Source of the DNA: Tigriopus japonicus
Lineage: Eukaryota > Arthropoda > Copepoda > Harpacticoida > Harpacticidae
Length of the DNA: 64,000 nt
Direction: 5' to 3'
Assembly (NCBI GenBank): GCA_010645155.1
Contig: CM021316.1
Location: 7,495,144-7,559,143 of the forward strand
The notes beneath the pieces are model-generated. The model had not been told where the DNA came from and did not search any database. It saw only the letters and a list, made by a program, of their open reading frames with translations. This document shows, piece by piece, positions 11,386-20,600 of the stretch (its first letter is position 1; every line of letters begins with the position of its first letter). Position numbers and translations under genes: made by a program.

Positions 11386-12060
11386 CAGGACCAAATGAAC
11401 AAACAACCATTTTGATCGATATTCAAAACGAATGATCAGATCGACTCGTCTCTAACTGTAAACATAATTTCATTTTGTGGCCGAAAGTGGACGAAGGTTT
11501 CAAAAAAGTGGCCAAAAGTGGACGAAGGCNNNNNNNNNNNNNNNNNNNNNNNNNNNNNNNNNNNNNNNNNNNNNNNNNNNNNNNNNNNNNNNNNNNNNNN
11601 NNNNNNNNNNNNNNNNNNNNNNNNNNNNNNNNNNNNNNNNNNNNNNNNNNNNNNNNNNNNNNNNNNNNNNNNNNNNNNNNNNNNNNNNNNNNNNNNNNNN
11701 NNNNNNNNNNNNNNNNNNNNNNNNNNNNNNNNNNNNNNNNNNNNNNNNNNNNNNNNNNNNNNNNNNNNNNNNNACAAATGGACAAACAACCATTTTGATC
11801 GATATTCAAAACGAATGATCAGATCTAACGACTTGTCTCTAACTGTAAACAGAATTTCATTTTGTGGCCGAAAGTGGACGAAGGCTTCAAAAAAGTGGCC
11901 GAAAGTGGCCGAATTTCAAAGCAAAAGTGGCCGAGAGGCTTCCCTAGGACCTGGCAACCCTGTGGACACGTTTGGACACCCTTACTTTTGGACACTTTTG
12001 GACACTTTTTGGACAGGGGTGGACAAAATGTCCAAAAATCAAATGCCCATCTCGCATGAC
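11386..12060. repeat. Tandem repeat spanning an assembly gap (GTGGCCGAAAGTGGACGAAGG units)
   Basis: The block AACAACCATTTTGATCGATA...GTGGCCGAAAGTGG occurs on both sides of the gap (11400-11528 and 11786-11910). A run of GTGGCCGAAAGTGG and TTTGGACACTTTTGGACAC short repeats follows. The frames through this stretch are artefacts of the repeats and Ns. Confidence 0.75.
11530..11773. other. Assembly gap (Ns)
   Basis: A run of 244 N bases inside a tandem repeat; the true length is unknown. Confidence 0.98.
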
Positions 12061-12668
12061 AGACAGTTTGCAATATGTACCTAAATGATGAGACGGTGTA
12101 AATTATTCATAATAATATAAAAGTGAAATATCCAAACAGTCTCTGATGGGATGTTTATTCACCTTCAGTCACATTGAGAGTAGATGTGAGAGTCATTGCA
12201 TATCACATGAACAAAAGTATCACCTTAATCGACATTTATCAAGACATGGGAAGGGGGGAACACCATTTTAGCACCACTGTTTGACCTGCAAACAGTGAGG
12301 AGGCAAAGTAATTCAAAAGTGATCAATCAGTGAAGCATCAACCAATTGGAATGGATCAATACTGAATATCTGACGACACAGAGGAAAACTTCTTTTTTTA
12401 ATTACGTCCATGGAAGGGTTTTTGGCTTTTAATTTGCCGTTACGTCATGAATAGGTTCGGTTGAGGGATTCAGGGCATATTATTTATTCCACTTTTGAAA
12501 GCACTGGCAAAAGATGACAGACTGTCTGCTGACAACTCTCAAAATTAGATGTCCAATGTCATTGGGGACCAACCTTATGTGGGCAAAAACCTATGAAGAG
12601 TCGCGAGCCTTCCTTCTAATTTGGTTCATTTTTGCAACGTTATAGCTCGGAAAAGTTGATGCAAGATA
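12061..12668. repeat. Segmental repeat, copy B (pairs with 1179-1778)
   Basis: Same order of landmarks as copy A. It lies immediately 3' of the receptor gene (whose coding end is at 13606, minus strand) and is probably the parent of copy A. Confidence 0.75.
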
Positions 12669-13605
12669 GATCAAACTTTCAAATTTGTTCTTGAAGTTAA
12701 ATTGCTTACAAATTATTTTTATCATTTTAATAGAATTTATGAGTGCCTTGGACCAAAAACTTCAATTTCCACTTTTTTGAGAAGCAACAAACGTTTGAAA
12801 AAAATGTTTCTTCATTATTTTCTTAAAAATAGAAAAAAATGTTTGAAATACTGTAGGTAAATTAACGAAATCTTAACATATATTTTTCCACAGATGATTG
12901 TGATGATTACCAGGGCGTGTTTACGTTGTCGACGTCATTGAGTTTGATTATAAAAACTTGACAACGCTTGTTCGCCTTGTATAGAACAGCAATCACTTTC
13001 AGGCTTTTTATGTCATTTGGGCATTTCATTTGAAGAAAAGTGAAAAACCCGGGCGTTACCAAAGAGGGCTCATGATTTAGTAACACTCAAGTTTTCCTGC
13101 TCTGTTTTACTCCAAATTAGTGTTGACCTCAAAGAAACAACTTTGACCCGAGAGTCTCGAAAGCTTTCAGGTCAGTCTCGAATGGATTGGTAGACAACAA
13201 GTTCTAACTTTTTAGGGAACATTATTTGAGCATTCTCGATTCAATGAAGGTTGCCCTCCATTCTTACAAGAAGAGCAACGGCAAAGCCGTTATGGAGAAG
13301 AACGTGCCGGAATTTGTCGCGACTTTGATTTTGTTTCGTTTCTTCATTCCATTTCCAACACGTAACGTTGTTTTGCTTTCTTGGAAATGTCACCCTTGAG
13401 AATCCGATTGAGAAAAGCAGAAAAAATAACTACAAAAGAAAAGCCTTGGAGCTGTCATTTGTTTTTGTCGACTTGTTGAATGGCATGAGGGCGTCTGATG
13501 CGAATGAGTATTCGTTTGAAGTTCTCAAGGAATACCCTGGAGGAGGAAAACACTGATCACATTGGATGGGGAGGTAGGTACAACGTTCAATTATCTGGAG
13601 ATTCT

Positions 13606-14623
13606 TTAGACTGGAGTTTCTTCGAGTCCGTCAAGGTCGATGGGGTGACTGGTCTGACTGACAAATTTGTCATTGACATCACTTCCAGTGAGGAAATTAT
13701 TTTTCCAGTTCATGTAGAGGTAGCGATGTGGCCAGGATTTAATTTGGTCCGGCTCTGACTTGGTCGGACGTGGTCTTTGGGCGCTTTGGAACAAGCCTGG
13801 GATCGAGAATTTCCGATGAATTGTCGAGCGGAATGATCCAACGGAAAGAATCCGAACCTCGGATCCCAATTCCACGTCCACCATGGCATTTTGGGTCATG
13901 TGCAAATCAACCACGCCCCCAACTTCACGACGGTACTCAAACGACTTTTTGGGTGATGATTCGGATGCATTGCCCCGTTCCGGAACTGGTCGACCGGGAG
14001 CTGAGAGTTGGCGCCACACCCGGTTTTCCTTGCAAACCTCTGTCCTTGGACCAGACACAAAAATCACATGAAGTTCGTCTCGTCGTAAAAACGAGCTCAG
14101 TTCCTCGCAATTCATATCCATGTCGTCGTCGATATCGTTTTGGTGGCGTTGACCACGTGAACTTCCTGTTCGGGAGGTGGTGGTATTCGTTTGGTCCGTA
14201 GGAGTGGTACCTTCCTCGATGAGCTTGTTAGTTTCCAGAAGTGAATTGTGGGAGATATACGCAGTTTCCACTGAGACCTCGCCAAGGCCGTCCAAAGTCA
14301 TGTGTCGTTTCAGCGATCGACCTTCACGGGGGGCCTCGGGGTCGCTTTGAAGAGGCGCAATCACAGCCAGGGAAAGCCTGCGGGCCGCTTGAAGTATGGA
14401 TGAGGCTGCCTGAGACGGATTGATCGTCATTGGATCCGTGGAAGTAATGACTAAGCAAGGTTTACCCTCGGAGCCTCGGTGTAAATTGGGAGAAGAGTTA
14501 TTGTTGTTATAACAACCTCGTTCCTGACCAGTCTGAGTAATCATCTCGTGTTGTTGCGGCGTTACAATGTGGAGATGAAAGGCCGGTTGGTGATGACTAC
14601 TGGTCGAGTACCAAGGCATTTGT
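13606..14623 (-). CDS. NPFR: NPF-type receptor exon 6 (long cytoplasmic tail)
   Basis: An acceptor TTTTTCCAG precedes 14623. The first base completes the split Arg codon (AG|A) and continues QMPWYSTSS. The frame of about 338 codons is open to a TAA at 13606-13608. It is rich in Ser, Thr, Asn and Gln and has basic patches but no recognised domain. The last residues are GLEETPV. Clean phase, a good acceptor and the length of the frame support it. The possibility of further splicing within it is not excluded. Confidence 0.75.
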
Positions 14624-17600
14624 CTGGAAAAAGAAACGAGGATGGAAACTTAGTCATTACCAATTCTACTTGGTCCATCTTCTCTCTCTTCACCTCATCT
14701 ACCATTCCGTCTTTATATAAATACTTCGATAACGCCATCCGATGGAACCAGCAAATTGCTCGTAAAATCTCTTGCCCTCAAGACCTTCAAAGGAGATCAG
14801 CACTTATTTCTGGAATCTATCCCCAGGGAGGAAATAACCAAGGACATACTGTGTTAAGCTAACATCCTCATTCAAACAATGAATTGAGGGCAAATAGCTT
14901 TTCCATTTACGCAACAAAACTTCACATTACAAAAATACATATGTCTACCAAGTTCGAAAATGTGCAATATAATGTAATGCAATACGCACTTCTTTTATCT
15001 AACCTTTTGGGTTTTGACTCTAAATAGTTTCGAAAGAAAAACCTACATATTTTTACTATAACTTGTTGTCATGTATGGTAAGTTATGGTATTCACCAAAC
15101 ATTCTAGTTCGATAATGCCTCGTTGAGATGCCATTTTCTTAATCAAATGATTGCCCAAGGAGTCCAATATTGCATCCAATCCAGCCACTCCTAGGATTGA
15201 TCGATCAACCAATAAAAAAATGGCCAATCTTGAATCCTCTAATTCGATATGATCCCACCCTACTTTTTGTGGTCCTTCTTATAAGAGCCCGGTTTTGTTG
15301 GTTTTGGCCTCAGGTTCGTTGACCACCAATTGGTTACTGCGTTCAACCTCAATCACGTGTATGTGTCCTAGGTTCCGATACTCGTTTCTCAAAAGGTACT
15401 TTCGGAAACTTTCAATGCCACCGTTCCTTTATAAATAAACCCTGTCCTAACCCTATTTAGGACTTTGTAGCAAGTACAAAAGGCTGTCAAATTGAAGCTT
15501 TGGCGCTCTTAAGCTTACCTATAAATCTTCTTATACTCCTTTCGAAAGTTTTCATTGAGGTAGCCATAAAGAATGGGGTTGATGCAAGCGTTGCAAAGGC
15601 CGAAGAGATGAAGCAACGAGTAGATCACGGTCTCGGAGCCTTCGATGTACTTTCGAATGACGTGAGGGAATATCTCGATCATGAAGCTAAACAAGTTGAG
15701 AGGCAGCCAGGACACGAAGAAGATTAAAGTTATCGCAATGATCATCATATTGGCTCTGCGACGCTTGTTATTGTTTTCCGCGTGTTGACTCTGGAAAGAC
15801 AAAAAAAAGAATATTTTCGAGGACCTTCTCATGACTTTCAGCTACTTTCAGTAGACTTAGGGGCTAAGAGCACTTGAGCTCCTGGCAAAACATTTGCCTT
15901 TCCAGGCATATTCCCTAATGAAAGACACTTTATGAGAAGGATAAGTACATTCCCAGAAGGAGAGAAGAATTTCCTTATTAATACCTTGTTTTGGAACATA
16001 CGCCCTTAAGTAATATTGCGTCGCAATTGAGCCTCTGTTACGCCCCTTTATTAGGAACATTGGTCTTCGCCAGATTGTATATTAAAGAATTACCCTCTAC
16101 TGAATAACATACATACACTTTGACGTTCAAGGTCTTTCTGCGTACTTTTAAGAGACGAGCTATTTAAATGTTAATGGCACACTTTGCCGGCTTTTATCCT
16201 TTGGAGTTGAAGTCAAGCCTTTGAATAAACGGGTGGTGCTGAAAAATTGACCCCATTACGTAAGATTGATCGCGATAATTGCCCTACTTAAGGCCTTGCA
16301 ATTGCCAAGAAAGTGTTTGTTCAGAAACTTATGAAAGCTATTCAGAGCTACGTAAGCTGGAAAAGAAGGAATACTATTCAATTCTAATTTATACTGTACT
16401 GTTAATGTCAGTTTTTTACAAAAACCTTACATCTTGACAAAAATGACTTGAATCAACCATATATTTCAGGCTCAAATTTCCAAAAAAGCAAGGAAATTTA
16501 AGGTTTTTCCTATAACTTGTAGAAAAATCTGAGAAACAGAAGTTCAGGATTTTTCCTTCAAGTATTTATTTCTTTGATGTGGTATTATATTATCAAAGTC
16601 GCATATTTTGGAGAAAATTTATTATGAAGAAGATGGATAACGTTTTCCCATAGAGTGGCATTAGCATCTGATAACTATGGTTCAATTTGACCTCAAGAGG
16701 CGCAGATCAGGGCATGAAAGCTGACATTTTTGCAGGGTTCAGTGCATCAGCAAAGGGTAAGTGCTTCCCCAGACGGTGTGGTTTTAGCCTTGCTGTAGGC
16801 TAATTTTGCAAGTTATTTTTTAAGGTAAGTGCATGTTTATGTTCAATAGAACTCTGTTCAATGAAAGTGTTTGAAATTCAAGATGGGAATCTTGAACTGG
16901 TTGTTTTACAAAACCAACAGTCATGATGAAAATCAAAGTGACTACCTGCATGAGGTTGTCATTAAATTTGAAACATGATGGCGATGTGAAATTGTCGAAC
17001 AAGTGGTAAAATTTGCAATCCCCCTTTATAATATACTTGCTCCATTTTCATAATATAAGAGAGCTTGAAATAATTTGTAGAGGAGGTTGTGATCTTGTCA
17101 AACGTCGAGACTTGGATAGCGGTATCTTTTACATTTCCAATTCTCAAAAACTTCGAAATAATAATGCACCCTCTTTTTTTTAACTTCCACAACTCGGTCC
17201 AATCTTACGGGGGTCGAATCCTCGCCATCTGGAAAAGTACTTCTACCATATCTTGCCCTTTTTTTACTAGACGTTAGATCGTTCGACCATTCTGGCTTTG
17301 ATAGTATTCATATTTATGATAAGCTTTGATACCAATAAATTTGTGATATTAATAAAACCTTGACGCTTAAAAAGATCGTTTCGATACTATAAATACACTC
17401 CGGAAATTAAGTGTTATTTGATGCCTTTCTTCCTGTTTGCGGATGTGTTGTAAGAACGGATGTAGAAAAGGAATCTTTATCCGTTGTCCCGTTTCGCATA
17501 TGAGGGGAATCATCAGTATTGTCGATACAGGCTTTGATTATGGCTGGGTCCCTATTATATTGTGATCCAATTTTATGTATTCATGGTCGTTTATTCTTTG

Positions 17601-20600
17601 AAGATGAACCATTTCTTTATGAAGACGATTATCCCAACTTCTTTCAATCTGTAGTAAACAGAAGACAACAGTTAATCAACCAGGTTATACACACTTTTAC
17701 GAAACTTACTTCGATTTTTGAAAACTGAATGAAGGCCAACACCTTATCTAAATTTTACGGGCTAATAAGTTTTGCTAAAATATGAATGTTTGTTTGAAAA
17801 TACATCTTCATGGACGACTTTATAATTAAAAATTAGCTGCATCGAGACGTGAAGGAGTAAATAATTTAAGAGAGTTTTCCAACCACGCAATCTTACACAA
17901 TGTTCCGGCAAACAACTCTCAATGGAACATGTGCAGCCCAACAAAAATAAGTGGCACATTTAGGTCAAGTAACAAGTACCGGGTGCGTCAATTGAAGCGC
18001 GCGGAAAGTTCGGAGCTTAATGTCTCGGAAACTACAGCTCCAAATCGGCTTGAATTTGTTCGAGAGGTTGCGTGTGAGTTTCCTAAACGTTTAAAGACAA
18101 AAAAAATCTTGATACTTCAAAAACGAATTCACGGCACCCAAATGTCTGAGCTACGTCAAAAGATCGCCGCACGCATTCTGGTCGGCGACAAGGAGGCTGA
18201 CGTCGCCAAGCGCTTCGACGTCCACCACTTGAAAGTCCAGCGCACCATGGCCCTCTACCACGCCATTGGGGACTTCAAGAAACGCTACAATGGAGGCAGG
18301 AAGCGCTCCATTCGGACAAAGGACAAGATTGCTGAGGTCAGCAAGGCCATCGGGGAGAACCCTGGGACGTCTGTCCATCAGGAAGCTCTCCAATGAACAC
18401 AGCTTGTCCGAGCCATCAATGAGAAGGCTGGTGAAGAAGGACCTGGGGGTGAAGAGCTTGGCCATTCAAGCTCTCTGCTTGACGCCGGCCAGAATGCGCG
18501 CGACAATCTTTTCACGTAGCTCAGGCATTTGGGTGCCGTGAACTCGTTTTTTGAAGTATCATGATTTTTTTGTCTCTAAACGTTTACAAAACTCATCCGC
18601 AACCTCTCGAACAAATTCAAGCCGATTTGGGGCTGTAGTTTCCGAGATATTAAGCTCCAAACTTTCCGCGCGCTTCAATTGACGCACCCGGTTTAAGCCA
18701 ACATTTACCTTTATGTGTTACTTATCAAAGATAATTGTATTTTTGCACTTCTACTTACTCAATCCGCTTTTTTTGTGCCAACGTAAAGGCGTGCAATTCA
18801 TCATGGGCCAAATACAAAGGCGTAATACTCGCATAATACCCTATATTGCGGATAACTCTTTACTTCCGCAACGTTTTATTGTTAGTTCTTGAGAATATTG
18901 GTTCTCAACTCATGGAAAGGACAACGCTTAACTTTTGGGACATGCCCAACAAAGAGGAATGGAGAACCTTTCAGTATATCTATATTGTATTCGAAGTCAA
19001 AAATTATGGAAATTTCAAGGTTTTAATATTTATGACAATAAACTGAAATCGCACCCAATAGATACCAACAACTCTCTCTTCACTGGTAAAAGGAAGAATA
19101 TATTTTATTTTGAAATATTATTTAAGGATTTTATAGGGTTCAAAAACTTGAGCCAAACTTTTGAGATTGTCAAATGTTTTTAAAGTGGAAGTCTTTGGTC
19201 GTCTGATTTTTGGAATCACAAGATGACTTCATCAAAAATGTATCAAAAATTCTTTGGACTTTTTTTTGTTAGCAAATTCTTTGGTTAGCAAAATTATGTT
19301 GTTCTTAACCGAGGTCGTCCTCGTTTTCTCCATACACAAGATGGTGGCCACGCTGGACGTGTCGCACCAAAACAATGGCACCCCCACCCCTGGCAACACT
19401 TCCCCGCACTCGAAAAGGTGAAGGGAGGGTGTCGTGTGGACTAACCTTCACAAGTGGGACAGATGTTGGTTGTCTTGGGCTCAATAGGATAGGTCTACAG
19501 GTGTTGTTGGTGCACATTGCATTACCCAGTCAAAAATAAAAATGGTCAACAAAATTAAATCCTGTTGAGTTTTTAGTTGCTTCAAGCTATACTGCTCCTT
19601 ACAATGTCTCAACTTTATCAAATTTCCATGCAGCATCTCCAACATGCTTTGCTGATATTCAAAGTTTTGATTATTAATAAAATTGTTTTTTTTTTCGTTT
19701 TCGGCGAGGTTCCGTCAATTCGAAAAATCCAGAAAAATCCGAAAAATCCGTCACCACTGATTTTATCTACTGATGTGTTTCGAATGGGATTTTTGGGAGA
19801 ATTTTGACATTTTGATTTTTAGGGTCAAAAATCTGACCACAACTAAACTTTTCAACAGGCAATAGATCTTATCTGCCACAAAATATGGCAGCACTGCCAA
19901 CTCGAAATCCATTAGTGTTACTACTGATTACTGATGTGTTTCAAGTTAGATTTTTGGCAGAGTTTTGCCATTTTGGCTTTAAGGGTCAAAAATCTGACCA
20001 CAACTAAACTTTTCAACACGCAATAGCCCTTATCTACCATAAAAAATGTCAGCACTGCCAACTCGAAATCCATTTTTATAACTATCGATGGAACTCGAAA
20101 TCGAACTAGTTCGAGTGTTGCCAAATTGGTCCCGGTTTAGGTATTTTCAAAAAGTTCAATACAACCTATCCTTTTCAACAGTGATAAACTTCCGAGTCAA
20201 AACTGGCAGCACTCCTGGTTCGAAACACATCACTAATATTATCCATATCAAAGTCAAATCAAGTTCACAGCGCACTCTTTGCCGTTTTTGTGGGAGTATA
20301 AAAGTCAGGCTCAATCAAGGAACCCTCCGATCCACCCATTTTTGGCAAAGTAATTCACTTTATTCATCAAGTCTGACGTTAACGGCGATGGCCGAAAAGG
20401 TAGATGTACATTCATTTAATATTACTCGAAAACTTGGAGTGGTATCAAATATGCTGCGTATGCGGTTGACAGCTCGACTTGGGAGTTGCTACTGTTTGTC
20501 ATGTTCAAAAAGTTTCTCTCCTTTGGAGCTCCTTTAAAGGCCAACCTACAAGAACGTCTTGGTCGACTTGTTCCAAAGGGGATTTTTTGGGATCCAGCCT

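Noticed and set aside
11423..12084. Six overlapping open frames across the N gap
   Set aside because: They consist mostly of Ns and short tandem repeats.
13770..14423. Plus-strand frames of 60-143 codons opposite the receptor tail
   Set aside because: They are shadows of the minus-strand exon, which has a better acceptor, phase agreement and length.
17200..17230. GGGGTCGAATCCTCG, resembling a tRNA B box
   Set aside because: No A box at the right spacing and no acceptor stem.
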